Part shown: one piece after another, positions 1 to 10,855 of the stretch | How the letters are laid out: each line of letters starts with the position of its first letter | How positions within the stretch are numbered: the stretch's first letter is position 1 | Assembly: GCA_963971425.1 (NCBI GenBank) | Contig: OZ020525.1 | Location: forward strand, 248,001-312,000 | Direction: 5' to 3' | Length of the DNA: 64,000 bases | Origin: Bryoerythrophyllum caledonicum | Taxonomy: Eukaryota; Streptophyta; Bryopsida; Pottiales; Pottiaceae | The notes under the pieces: generated by a model | The model's input: only the letters and a program-made list of their open reading frames with translations | Database searches by the model: none | Told to the model about the DNA's origin: nothing | Translations under genes and position numbers: made by a program

Positions 1-745
1 TGTGAGTTTTCTGTGGCTCTACACAAAGACAGTTGAATCAACAATCAAACAATAAATCCAGGATGCAAGTACCGAAAGAATATTGCACGGACTTAGTGAA
101 TGATGCTCACTTGTTAATATCGTGCATAGCATGAAGAGCCAATCCGACACTACCTTTGATATCCAAACAAATGCAATCCACGGAGATGTGCCAATCCACA
201 TCAGCATTGTGCATTCTCTCAATATATCCCATCCATGCCTTGAACCGATGATTTCCATCACATATGAAGAATTTACGATTCTTCAAGAAGCTCAACTGGG
301 AAGTAGCCAAAAGATTTGACTCAAAGCGATCATTGGTTGCGTTCCACAAAGGGCCCCATTTTTCTTTATCCTCCTCAGTGACAAAGGACTCCTCACCGAG
401 GTCATTGGAAAGAGAAACGTAAAACACAGTAGATCCAGGACGATATCCATGTGTAAATTCAGCCTCCAACCGCTTAATATCCGACTCCAGTGTGGGTCGG
501 ACAAGTGGCATGTACACAAGCCTGCACAACGGCACATCAAAGCGAGAGGAAGCCTTGGGTGCAATGCGTAGGCTGTCTATGGCAAAGATACAATTTACCC
601 TTTGGTGTTGACAAAGCTCATCTTCGTTAAGATGTTGGTGACAATCCACCTCATCCGCCACCGAAACATCCGCGTCCGGATGTGAACTTGTGCCACCAGA
701 GAATTCGGGTGATCGGGTAGACCGCTGAGATGATGACGGGTCCAT
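1..745 (-). CDS. ParB/sulfiredoxin-like domain protein, 3' end outside the window
   Basis: An open frame of 212 codons runs leftward from 745. It reads as a ParB-like fold: a segment around VYMPLVRPTLESDIKRLE, then FFICDGNHRFKAWMGYI at about 219-275. The DGNHR signature is the kind found at the core of ParB N-terminal and sulfiredoxin-like domains. The frame ends in ALHAMHDINK, like the N-rich helix that follows this core in ParB proteins. A splice donor (AACAA/GTGAGC) ends this exon at 111 and an acceptor (TTTGTGTAG) starts another exon at 18. The join keeps the frame, so the gene continues off the left edge. The ATG at 745 may not be the true start, because an acceptor (AAATTCAG) lies just before it, so earlier exons are likely. 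The fold is read by eye; a different DGNHR-bearing family is possible. Confidence 0.55.
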
Positions 746-860
746 GACCTGAATTTTGCGTCATATCAAAATTAGTTTCTAAGCAACACAATTCGACAAA
801 GGTTGATAATATAATGTGACGAGAGCAAAAGCAAATACCAGACAAGAATCAACCTCAACC

Positions 861-1178
861 TTAGAACTCAATATATATTTTTCCAAATCCTCTCAGCCAA
901 TAAAAAATAGCGTCGGCATCGACGCTACTTTGGGAGCGGCCATATACTCTTATCACGTATTTCACGTACTCCAGTGCCACCTCGAAGAACGCGCTATTTT
1001 GGCACATTGGAAGCCCCGACACCAACACGGTTGCCAACAGCGGCGGAAGCTCAATCTGAAAAAACGCATCAACTAAGGTCGCCACCCTGGAACTATCGTC
1101 CTCCCCGCACATCGGAGAGGACAGCACCCCTACAGCAGCATCCGGGGGACTAGCTGGCATCTCGCAGTGAGCATCCAC
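861..1178 (-). other. Possible upstream exon or chance ORF, 105 codons
   Basis: This open frame lies just upstream of the ParB-like exon on the same strand. It has mixed hydrophobic and acidic content (VATLVDAFFQIELPPLLATV) that looks protein-like. I see no clear splice donor before its stop, and one copy of the locus palindrome (911-924) falls inside it. It could equally be non-coding. I recognise no family. Confidence 0.2.
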
Positions 1179-2904
1179 TCGGGAATGCTCTCACAAAGGA
1201 AGGGATCGTTGACCTTTATTCATCTGAGCTTGAAGCGCAATTTCTAGAGAACCTAAACTAGTACAATAATACTAGGCTAATGTTGACCAATATAACAAGT
1301 ACAATTTGCAGATCATACGAACATTACTGTGACGAACTTAACAGAAAATAACTACTCCGGCACCGACGATCATGGTGGTGCTTCTTACAATCAATTCATT
1401 TCAACAAAATTTTCATACAATGAAAGCACAATCAGCATCTTGATGTATTATTCATGTGAACTTGGACCCTCTAAAGCATTTTCAATAATCTTGAGTCATT
1501 TTTTGGATATTTATGATCAGCTATGAAAGATTGTCGGTACCGACGAGCCCATATTAGGGTGACTAATGATCATAAGAAAGAAAACTAACTAACCAGATGA
1601 TCATATTTTTAAAGAGAAATACTCATTCAAAGAATCAGCAAATGAATCCAATGTGATAAATCTATTGAGTTCCCCACTCAAAAGAATCCGGAGAATAGGT
1701 GAGTCGGTGCCGACGCAACGAATTCTACTCAACGCCCTGGATGGTTGAAATGCATTATACTCTCACATAGCATAATATTCTAGACGAATCATTTCAAGTA
1801 TCGGCCTCAACTCACATTACAACCATAAACTTTGAATGTAATAACGACATCAGTTTGGTTGATTGTGCAGCCGAATGGTGAAATACATTCAGCGTCGGTA
1901 CCGACGCTGGTTCACGAAATTTGAATATAACAATGCCAGCGCAAGAGGCCCTGCCATTCGACAAGTAATTATGATTCATCGCAATACCAGGCAAGCGCGC
2001 ATCGGCCTTTTATCTAATAAATATTTCTCTTCCTGGCTAGCCGAGTCGGGAGTTTGTGCACGTAAAAGCACTAGAATTACTACGGTTATCAGAGTAGCAA
2101 GGTACCATTAAAGCCACTATAACTGATTTATTGAGCCATTCGAAGTATCACAGTTCATCCACATGCACGTCAGATTATAATGAGACAAGCATATGACTAT
2201 CGGTAGGATCAACCAGGTTGCTATTCCTTTCCAAAGTTCGGCCCCACATTTATTCATTCACTCTATTCATGCCTTCGGTAGCTGAGCAACATGAGGTAGT
2301 CCAAATTTAATCGATCGTAGCCTCGTCGTTCGTTACCACCGAATATGGTCCACCACCGACTGTCATCGAAACCACCACCAACTGTCATCGTATCCCAAAC
2401 CGAGGACTCATGTCCCACCACGTGGTGCCCTCCATCATGATCCAACGACACTCAACCAACCCCACCGTCACCACCCAAAAAACGCTCGCTCTCCAGGTCA
2501 ACTTCTAGACTACGCAGCACATACCACGCAATACTCAACATAAAAAACATCCACTCGCGACTCTACACTCATGAGTTACCAATTTTCGTGAAGTCGGCGA
2601 CATGAAAGCGATAAGTTTTTGTGAAGTCGGCGACACTCAAGAATCCACACTCACGAGAGTACACGACGCACGAATCCACACTAATGCGCACATTCAGTCA
2701 GCACTCACGAACCCGAATTTCAGAATCCACTCCCACGAATCTGAACTCATTCTGCCTACATTCAGTCGGCACTAACGAATCCGAATCAAGAATCTACTCT
2801 CACGAATCTGAACTCATTCTGCAAACATTCTGTCGGCACTCACGAATCCGAACTTTAATTCCACAGTCACGAGACTTCGAGATCGAACAACGTCAGTACC
2901 GACG
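911..2904. repeat. Dispersed palindrome family, core GTCGGTACCGAC
   Basis: Six copies of one palindrome lie beside the left-edge ParB-like gene: 911-924, 1357-1368, 1533-1545, 1703-1715, 1891-1908 and 2891-2904. The copy at 1891 is perfect over 18 bases (AGCGTCGGTACCGACGCT). The others differ at one or two positions, several at the centre (GGTACC, GGTGCC, GGCACC, GGCATC). The flanks are unrelated, so only the palindrome is shared. A partial copy lies in an exon of the related gene at 24815-24828. Confidence 0.75.
2691..2850. repeat. Tandem repeat, about 67 bp period, about 2.4 copies
   Basis: Units begin CATTCAGTCGGCACT and recur at 2691, 2759 and 2826. Each contains CACGAATCTGAACTCATTCTGC or a close variant, built from shorter CACGAATC words that also occur from about 2560. 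The long plus-strand ORF over this stretch is a by-product of the repeat. Confidence 0.7.
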
Positions 2905-2980
2905 CAGTCAAGACTTCATCCAAATCGACGACCCTTTCAAGCGCAAAGGCTCCCAGGTGATAGCACGTACCCTAAAGTGA

Positions 2981-4016
2981 GATTCGGTTATCAAATGAAC
3001 TTAGCCCGATCAAACCCTAGAATCAGAATTAAGAAGCTTGAATACAACATGCTGTTTGTGAGAAAATGTACCTTGCAGAAACCGCCGCTCCTGATTGCAA
3101 AGTCCTGGCCGTTGTCAATATGCGTTGCTGCCCAGTCGCCGCCTTTACTGTGACCACACTCCTGCATCCCCATTAATCCAAATGTGAATGAGCCTCAATC
3201 TGTTGAAAATCACAGAAATCTCAGCTCATTTCGTCAGCAAAGCAAAGAACAAACCCTACGTGGAAACTGAAAGACCATTAGACCACCTAATCCGAAAACA
3301 GAAGAAGAGGTGAAGCTGCTTGCAAACTCTGGGGAGGAGCATTTAGCCTGGCCATGGGTTTCCGGCTCAAGAGGATGACGACCATTCATTTTTGTATTCG
3401 TACTATATTCAGCAGGTACGAATGTTAATGAATTCGAGAGCCCTCAAGTACGGTCCAATTTTAATACTTGTCATTTTGAAGATTGGTGCATGGGAAACTG
3501 AAATGCGTCCTCATTAACCCGCAGTAATAACCAATAGCATTCTATTAGTATTCTTTTAGATCCAGCAGAACTGAATATTTGACTTCCCGTCCAAATTTTG
3601 AGAAGTCCATACTGGTGATTATCTAATAATAAGTTATTCTGAAGATTCAAATAATATTATACTCGACCATGGAACTATGGTGTTATGCGCAGTTTAGTTT
3701 AGTTTACTTAATCTTCTTGGTCAATTAAGCAGTTAATGTATAAGGACAATGAGCAAATGTGCGTCAAGGTTATTGTATTATCTAGCCTCCATATTCAGTA
3801 AGGCCACCCTCTCAGAATCTTGAAATCTAGTTGCAAAATGGAATGAACATATTCAGCTTCTTTTCAATGTTTTTAGTATTGTTACTTCTTCAATTCAATA
3901 AATTAAAGTCCATTTAGCAAAATGGTGCACCAATGCAAATCATTAGATTTGTACAGTATAATTCTCAATATACCATGAAATAATTCTAAAAGTATAAGGC
4001 AATCGACAAAACCTAC
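2981..4016. other. Non-coding stretch, nothing recognised
   Basis: The sequence is AT-rich with no long frame, repeat array or RNA gene that I can support. It may be intron or intergenic sequence between the left-edge gene and the exon candidate that follows. Confidence 0.5.
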
Positions 4017-4325
4017 CTCAGCCAGTGCGATATGTTGGGATCTGTGACTATCTTCCGATGCACTTGATTTAAATCTCAACTCCTTCACCGTAGACATCAA
4101 ATTTGATATAATTGTTTCAGAAGCTCCTCCGTCATCTCCATTGCTCTCTTCAATCCTTTTACTTCCTTCACTTGTGCTTGACCCCTTTGAACATTCTCTA
4201 CCTCCCTGACATTCCCTCAACTTCAGCTCTTTCTGCAATCTATATCTGGTTATGGACTTTCTACTGGAGAATCTGAATCCGGTCTTTCTTCTTCCTTTTC
4301 TACCTCGTGCTGATGGCGACCTAAA
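4017..4325 (-). CDS. Possible internal exon of an unknown gene
   Basis: An open frame of about 100 codons is bounded by a good acceptor (TTAATGGGCAG at 4326) and a good donor (GCTGAG/GTAGGT at 4016). The peptide is basic at first (RGRKGRRKTGFRFSSRKS), then polar with a likely helix (LQKELKLRECQ), then Ser/Glu-rich. It shows no catalytic motif and I recognise no family. No matching neighbouring exons were found, so it may be an isolated or chance exon. Confidence 0.3.
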
Positions 4326-4385
4326 CTGCCCATTAAGCATTTGGACTAGAGAATATCGAACCCCTCTGAGTACATATATTTTCAA

Positions 4386-5099
4386 TCACCTACTTAGACA
4401 CCTACCAACATAATCACAATCACCATCTCATCACTCTCCATTGAAACACCACAACTCCGGGTCCTTTTATGGAGACTTCCGATAGGGATGATGAATCTGT
4501 ACTACTGTGTAACTGTTTGTTCAATTCTCGTAACGATGTACTCAGCGTGCTTTAGCAGTCATCAAAAATGGAATTCGACTAACCATACACTCAGGATTTT
4601 ACACGAGTACTATCCTACTTCAACCGTCATTGACATCGGTGACGGCGTCCAGTCTATATTATTTGTCTTTTATTGACCTATCAGTGCACTAGCAAAGCTG
4701 TCAATCTTGTCGATTATCCTAATATTATTGCTTCACTAGCCGCCAATCAGGCCCACAGATCTATTTCATAGATATCTTTCAATTCTTTGTCACCAAGTCC
4801 TATTATACTACAGAAATAGGAACCAATAATATTCATGTTCATTACTGGCTTACGATTTACCACCTCATCAATCTCTGGCATCACAGCTGTTGATTTATTT
4901 TGTGGTCAATTCAATCGTTTGATCTCTTTCAGATTTATTTCCTCTCATAGGCACTGAATATTTTCATTGACATTGACTTCTAGAGTCCTTTCCAGATTGC
5001 AATTGTATGATAGTAGCTCTGGCGGAATGGCCGCAAAGGAGATAGATGAGTGTCACTACAGTATGGCTGTCATACGCGCTTCTCATGATAGTTTGCCTT
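4386..5099. other. Non-coding stretch, nothing recognised
   Basis: The sequence is AT-rich, without a convincing frame or repeat. It is the left flank of the gypsy fossil that begins at 5100. Confidence 0.5.
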
Positions 5100-6432
5100 T
5101 GTCGTAGTTTGCAGAGTCAGTATTCCTCCGGAAGGCACTCAATCGTCACTAATTGCTTCCAAAGTAAACCACTCCGGTTTCGTTCCCACAGAGATCTAGT
5201 TATCCTTTCAAATTAACCCCAAAATCACTAGTTTATTCATCACCTAGGTTAGTCAATCTAGTCAGGGATGATCCGGATCTTTCCGGATTCCAAGACCCAA
5301 GCAAAAACTTTCCGGATCTAGATTCCGGAAGGTTTCATAGTTATTTCCGGAAAGGATTTCCGGGAACGTGGGGGGTAGTTTGTTTTACCTCTGTTTCCCC
5401 TCAGAGTGGATTCCGGAAGGTTTAAACGAGTGACCGGAAGACCACTGATCCTATTTTGTGTAAGAGGCCGGATTCCCCACTGCCTTGTGACTTTAAGTGG
5501 CTAGACACCCACTGCCTCGAAGTTTATAGTGACCGGACAATCACTCTTCCTCTAATCTACTAACCTGTGATAGGGTGTTGGTCCTGGACGTAACTCTCAC
5601 GACATCAAGAAGGCCTTCCAGATGTGGTCACACAAAGGTACGGCCGGACTACAACGACGTTCCGGTAGCAGTTTTGTAGCTCTACAAGGATACGGATAGA
5701 GTTCTACTTGGAAGGACTCCTTCTAGAATCACATAGCAGGTTTTTCCTATCGTGGGGGTAAACTCCGGTTCTAGACCGGAATTCGGGTTCACACGGACTG
5801 TTCCGTGCCCTAGAGACTACCAGGAACACCTCTGCAATATATCTCTTCCCCTCCTGGTTCTTCCGGACTCTGAAGGTGACCAGGAACACCTCTGCAACCT
5901 CCTTCAGTTGTTCCGGACACTACCCTACTGAATATCCAAACCGGTTCACTCCTTAGCACAACAACACATCCTTCTCTTTGAAGAAACTTGCACAAAACTT
6001 TCTACCGCAACGGACCTTGAACCTCACACGTAAAATACTCTCTTCACAAATACTAGGTAGCAATTCTAGAAAAGCTCTGAAATATATTCAACGTAGAGGA
6101 AAAGAAAACAAGGTCCCGAGTTTTTCAAACCCATCTACTAAGTACAAGAATAGTTCCTAAATTAAGGCTTATCCTATCTGCAAGAAATCCGGAGGATCTT
6201 ATCCCTAAAGTTAAGGATCTTATCCCGAAAAATCCGGAAAAGAGAATCTCAGATCCTATTTTCCCGGGTCCGGTTTCCGGACATCCGAAAAGTACGCAAA
6301 ATTCCGGAAAGGTCCTAAGTTTCCGGAAGGCTTAGTTTCCGGATTGAGTAGCCGGGTGCAACTCTGGGCCCCATCGTTAATCGCTACCTAATTCCGATCC
6401 CTAAGCTACTACTACTCCTAAATCTAACCTAT

Positions 6433-8421
6433 CTAAGGGGGTGATCCAACATTCTTGAATCTTGGACTGGTACGTCTCGTAGATGCCTCTGCCTTCGCCT
6501 TGCCGGCCCTCCTTCGCTGAGGAGTAGAAGATGCCGGAAGGTCTTGTGATCCGGCTCCGGAAGTTGGAGGCTGTGATGCTGCCGGTGGAGGGGGTTCGGA
6601 GGTGGAATCCACCACAATGGTCTCCGGAGCTTCAGCAAAGCCTTGGAATTCGGCTCCGGGACTAAGAGGATCCGTCGCCAAACACCTAGCGAGTGGTGGA
6701 GTAGACTTCCGGCGACCTGATGAGGGAGGAGTAGGTGCAGGCCGGAGGGGAGAAGGGGTTTCACCCTGACTTACCTCCGGTAATAACTCCGTCCAGTGCT
6801 TTCCAGCACCGGGGCTTGGATTGCTGGAAGGACTGCCGGTCATGGGTGCAGCAGGCTCCGCCGGAGTTGGGATATCCGCCTGCTTCCCGGAGACCTCCGG
6901 GTGTACGCTTGGGGTTCCGGATTCATCCGGAGATGTCCGGATACGGACTCGAACTGCAATGTCCTCCGGTGCTTGAGTGCTTCGGTTCTCCGGTCCCTGA
7001 GTGGGTAGGTTGGCCACCAGTTCCTGCATTCGAGTCCATGTCTTCTCCATCTTCTTGCCGTGGTCGTGCAAGAACCGTATGATCTGGATCCGGTTCAGCC
7101 TTCCTTCCTTCTCCAGCTGATCTGTGAAGAGAAGACTCCGGTTGACCGTGTCAACCGGAAAGGCTAACGCGGCGCGTACCTCTGTCAAAGCCTGTGCGGA
7201 AGCGTCTGCTCGATCTTCCGCTTCCTTCAGCTTCTTTCAGGACTCCGTCAACGCCGCAAACGTTTCGTCGCACGTCACAGCAAACTTGTCTCGACTCCGG
7301 ATGATGGCAGCCTGTTGGATCTCTAAGGCTTGGAGTCGGAGTGTGTTCTTCTGTAGTTCTTGGATCGCTGTCGGTATGTCCACGACCCTCTCTACCTCCA
7401 ACTCCCTCCTGATGCCGTCCAAGACTTCTCGTAATCGCGCTTCGGATTGGCACACGATCGCCGCACGCCATCCTGCATGCTGGATGAGCTCCAGTAGATC
7501 GGGCCGGTTGAGTCCAACAAGGTGCGGGGGCTCCGCCGGAGGAATGCGACCTTCACGTGGTGCGGACCTCGGGCCTTGCGGAGGTTGCTCATCCGTTGGC
7601 TGAATTGATGTAGATGGCCCTGGTGTCGACTCCCGCGGTACAGATCTGCTCTGCTTCCGGTTTTGGGGAACTGTCTCGGGCAAGGAAGTCTCCACGTCCT
7701 CCGGTTCCTCGTTATCGTCTCCTGGTTCTGGACCTCCATAGTTCTGGATCTCCAGCAGCAGCTCGTATGCGTCTTGCTCGTCCGGGGTAAGCACATCGTG
7801 TTGCGCGTAGAGGTGAGTGAGGTACGAGGGGAGAGGGGTGCCGGCCCTCTTCGACTTCTGGAGCCCTTTAACCATCCGGTTGATCATCTCGCTCATAAGC
7901 GAGGCCCAGTCTACACTAAATTTCTCTCTCATCGAACCTAATATGGTGGTGGCCCATTTAGACACCACCCGTTTAGGTTTCTCCGGGTGAAAGATCGGGT
8001 TCAAGAATCTTACCACAATTTGCGCGTCTTGATGCCGGAGGTCGTCGGTGCTGTAGCCTTCTTTGGGGTCGGCTTGCCTTGTGAATTCGTCCCCAAGTAT
8101 GTCTTCGCACCGCTCCGCTGTCTTGACGGTTCCGCTACTGAAGGAGTAGGTACGCTGCCACTCCGGAATACCCCAGGTTTCGGGGTGAGCTCGGATTGTG
8201 CCATCGTACTGATTGTCCGGTGTCCCGAGCAGTTTCGCCACCAGTTTCGGATCCTTCACGCCCCACGCTACGTCGAGAAGCCCTCGGCAGCCCATGTTGG
8301 TGAGGTAGTGTTCGAGGACGGCTTTCTCCTCTGGGTCTGTCGGTATGATCGGGACCACCCGTTGAACCGCCGGTTGCGTCGTCGTACCACGAGTAGTCCG
8401 GGAAGGTTCTCCTTCCGCCAT
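6433..8421 (-). pseudogene. LTR-borne retroelement ORF, about 660 codons (fossil)
   Basis: One reading of about 660 codons starts 505 bases into the LTR and has about one break. The N-terminal third looks folded (EEKAVLEHYLTNMGCRGLLD, then PDNQYDGTIRAHPETW). The middle is Pro/Glu-rich, and the distal part contains a long helical, coiled-coil-like segment (EARLREVLDGIRRELEVERV) followed by Pro/Ser-rich sequence. A second fragment of the same family is at 37046-37321. The N-terminal part could be gag-like, but I see no CCHC knuckle. The function is unknown. Confidence 0.6.
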
Positions 8422-8583
8422 TTCTGCAGAGATTCCTCACAGTCTCTCCGGTATCACCTGCACGCACTGACCTCGCCACACACTCTCTCTAATGGAAACA
8501 CTTCCGTTCTAGGGGGATTACAATGCACGGGCAAAGGAAAAAGAGTAAGCCAAGAAGTGTGGGGAGTGAACCCTAACTTCTAG

Positions 8584-8591
8584 CTTAAATA
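8584..8591 (-). promoter_or_regulatory. Likely TATA box of the gypsy LTR
   Basis: The minus strand reads GGTATTTAAGC, about 340 bases into the LTR and about 160 bases before the first ATG of the LTR-borne ORF. That is where a U3 core promoter would be expected. If it is used, the ORF would be the first frame in the element's RNA. Confidence 0.45.
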
Positions 8592-8927
8592 CCTTCTGCG
8601 GTGTATGGACGGCCGTTACGGTTATAATAGCGTTTCCGGCTCCGGATCCATTCCGAATCCGGATTCTCTCCGGTTCCGGTTTACTTCCGGTTCCGGATGC
8701 TTCCGGCAGGTTCCGGACGTGAGCGGTCTCTCTGGTTCCAAATCCCTTGGATTTATGGTAATTCCTAAACGATTTTAAGGATCATTGGTACCCCTAGGTT
8801 GTCTTATTTCTTATTTGCCTATTCTATAGTTCAAACTTATGATTCTAACGTTCTAACACTAATTTTTTTTTGTTTGTGCTGGATTTTTAGGTTAACATCC
8901 GGAACCTTGTGGGAACAGATTCCCACA

Positions 8928-8939
8928 TTACCCCTTTTT
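8928..8939 (-). other. Polypurine tract of the gypsy fossil
   Basis: The minus strand reads AAAAAGGGGTAA immediately before the TGTGGG start of the LTR. It overlaps the end of the pol frame. This is the classic site for plus-strand priming and fixes the inner edge of the 3' LTR. Confidence 0.8.
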
Positions 8940-10855
8940 CACACGTGAGCGTCCTCGCGAACGCTGTCGGGAGGACTCTCCGTATGGTAAAGTTTAACTC
9001 TAGATCCATTAGTTCTTGTTTCTAGTGGTCTACCCTCTAGATCTTCTAGTTGTAAGGAGCCATTAAGGAAAACTTTACAAACTCGGAAAGGTCCCATCCA
9101 ACGAGTATGGAGTTTACCTGGAAAATCTTTATGACGGCTGTCAAAAAGAAGTACCAGACTTCCTTCCAAAATTCCGGTTTGGGTTGGTAGTTTCCGGTCA
9201 AAGTCTTTCTTTCGCCTTGCTTGGATCTCCTTTGTCCGGTCTAGAGCGTCTATCCGGCTTTCCTCCAAGTTGTCAATTTCATCTAGTCGTTGACTTACTC
9301 CTTCCTTCCGGATACCCTGACGGCTGGCTAGAACCCGGAAGGTTTCAACTTCGGTTTCTATTGCCTGAAGCACTTCCTGACCGTAAACGAGAAAAAATAG
9401 ACTCTTACCGGTGGTACCCTTGTATGCTGTGTTATAGGCATACACTGCAGAGGTAAGTTTCCGGTCCCAATCCATTTTGTGGGAGGTCACCACCTTTGCC
9501 AATATCTTGCCTATGATGCTGTTGGCTCGCTCCGTCAACCCATTTGCCTTCGGGTTATTAGGAGTGGTCTTCCGGTGGTTGATGTCATATCGTCCGGTTA
9601 GATCTTCTATCACATCATTCAAGAAGTGGGTTCCGCAATCACTTACCAACTCTAATGGGTGACCAAACCTCCTGATGATCTGCTCAAAGACGAATTTGGC
9701 TGCCGTCTCTGCGTCATTCTTCCGGGTTGCTCTGGCCTCTACCCATTTTGTCGCGTAATCTGTCGCCAGGATAATGTAGCGATGCCTCTGGCTTCCCAAC
9801 GGTTGAATGGGACCTATAAAATCTACTCCCCACTTCTCGAAGGGTGCCAAGGGTACGATGGGAGTCAGCGGCCAATGGTTCCGGAAGGTTGGGTTTCCGG
9901 TTCGTTGGCACGGGTCGCAACTTTGAATGAAGTTCCGGACATCCCTGTTTAAATGTGGCCACCAGTATCCGGCAGCCCGTATCCTTTCGACAGTGGTGCC
10001 GGATGCGAAGTGTCCTCCAGATGGTCCGTCATGTAGACTCCGGATCACGGTCTTCCGGAATCTCGGTTCCAAACACCTCCTTAGCTTCTCATCCGCCCCG
10101 AGCCGGAATAGAACATCACCAATCATTGAATATGGCGCTACCCGGTGTTGAAAAACACTCTTTTCCTCTCGAGACATTCCCTCCGGATACTTCTGCGTTC
10201 TAAGGTGCTCACACATTGGGGTCAACTCGGGATCGTCATCTTCTGTCGTCCAGAAGATGGTGATGTCTCTGGATTCCTTTTCGGGAGGGTTCTTCTGATC
10301 AATGAGATCCGGAAACTCATCCGGAAAATCTGTCTGCAACTCAAGGGGGTTCTCCGGTCCACGCTGCCTTGATAGGTAATCCGCGTTTAGATTGGACTTA
10401 CCGGACTTCACAATCACTTCGTAGTTGAATTCCTGTAGAAGGAGGATCCACCTTGCAAGCCTCCCGGATAGATCCGGTTTGTTAACTAGGTACTTCAAGG
10501 AATCATGATCGGTGTGGAATATTACCTTGTATCCTAGAAGATAGTGCCGGAACTTCTTACATGCGTAGATGACTGCCAGGGCCTCTCTCTCCGTGGTGGT
10601 GTAGTTCTTTTCTGCCGGATTCATTTGCCGACTATCATAGTAAATGGGCCGCTCTCGTTTTTCTTCGTCCGGCTGCCAAAGAATTGCACCTAGGCACCAT
10701 CCGGAAGCATCTAGGGTTACATGGAAGTCTTTTGTCCAGTCCGGTGGTGCCAGGATCGGTGTTGTCACCAACCGGGTCTTTAGTTCTTCGAAGGCTGCTT
10801 GCCGGAGTCCGGTCCAAATGTCACAATCCCTCTCTCTGAAGATGGATTTGCTCAT
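8939..10855 (-). CDS. gypsy pol fragment: RNase H and integrase (fossil)
   Basis: About 638 codons are open. The order is end of RT/connection (AAFEELKTRLVTTPIL), RNase H (VTLDASGWCLGAILWQ, YTTTEREALAVIYACKKFRHYL, FHTDHDSLKYL), the HHCC integrase finger (HDGPSGGH...CDPCQ), the integrase core (WGVDFIGPI, ELVSDCGTHF, a Glu in NPKANGLTERANS) and a GPFRV-type C-terminal end. The order RT-RNase H-integrase marks it as Ty3/gypsy rather than copia. The first few residues may belong to the abutting MULE sequence. Confidence 0.85.
   Translation of the reverse strand: MSKSIFRERDCDIWTGLRQAAFEELKTRLVTTPILAPPDWTKDFHVTLDASGWCLGAILWQPDEEKRERPIYYDSRQMNPAEKNYTTTEREALAVIYACKKFRHYLLGYKVIFHTDHDSLKYLVNKPDLSGRLARWILLLQEFNYEVIVKSGKSNLNADYLSRQRGPENPLELQTDFPDEFPDLIDQKNPPEKESRDITIFWTTEDDDPELTPMCEHLRTQKYPEGMSREEKSVFQHRVAPYSMIGDVLFRLGADEKLRRCLEPRFRKTVIRSLHDGPSGGHFASGTTVERIRAAGYWWPHLNRDVRNFIQSCDPCQRTGNPTFRNHWPLTPIVPLAPFEKWGVDFIGPIQPLGSQRHRYIILATDYATKWVEARATRKNDAETAAKFVFEQIIRRFGHPLELVSDCGTHFLNDVIEDLTGRYDINHRKTTPNNPKANGLTERANSIIGKILAKVVTSHKMDWDRKLTSAVYAYNTAYKGTTGKSLFFLVYGQEVLQAIETEVETFRVLASRQGIRKEGVSQRLDEIDNLEESRIDALDRTKEIQARRKKDFDRKLPTQTGILEGSLVLLFDSRHKDFPGKLHTRWMGPFRVCKVFLNGSLQLEDLEGRPLETRTNGSRVKLYHTESPPDSVREDAHV

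Larger units (their letters stand above)
5100..8927 (-). repeat. 3' LTR of the gypsy fossil, 3.83 kb with an ORF inside
   Basis: On the minus strand it begins with the hairpin-like terminus TGTGGGAA...TTCCCACA straight after the polypurine tract, and ends AAACTACGACA at 5100 (TG...CA). Both ends match the ends of solo LTRs at 38181-40164 and 42281-44263, which are flanked by 5 bp target duplications and so define the LTR. This LTR is almost twice as long because it carries an ORF (6433-8421). Its distal 1.3 kb (5100-6360) is rich in TCCGGA words and contains repeated CAGGAACACCTCTGCAA blocks. Confidence 0.75.
5100..10840 (-). mobile_element. Ty3/gypsy LTR retrotransposon fossil, 5'-truncated
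   Basis: Read on the minus strand, the element enters at about 10,840 in the RT/RNase H part of pol and runs through integrase. It reaches a polypurine tract at 8939-8928, then a complete 3' LTR from 8927 to 5100. Its 5' LTR, gag, protease and most of RT are absent, because sequence of an unrelated MULE abuts it at about 10,815-10,840. Related LTRs recur at 37-44 kb. The remaining pol frame is open, while the LTR-borne ORF has about one break. The element looks moderately old: truncated but not heavily mutated. Confidence 0.85.

Noticed and set aside
2621-2980. Plus-strand 119-codon ORF
   Set aside because: It is produced by the 67 bp tandem repeat and CACGAATC words.
6735-8583. Plus-strand ORFs over the gypsy LTR
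   Set aside because: They are antisense shadows of the LTR-borne ORF.
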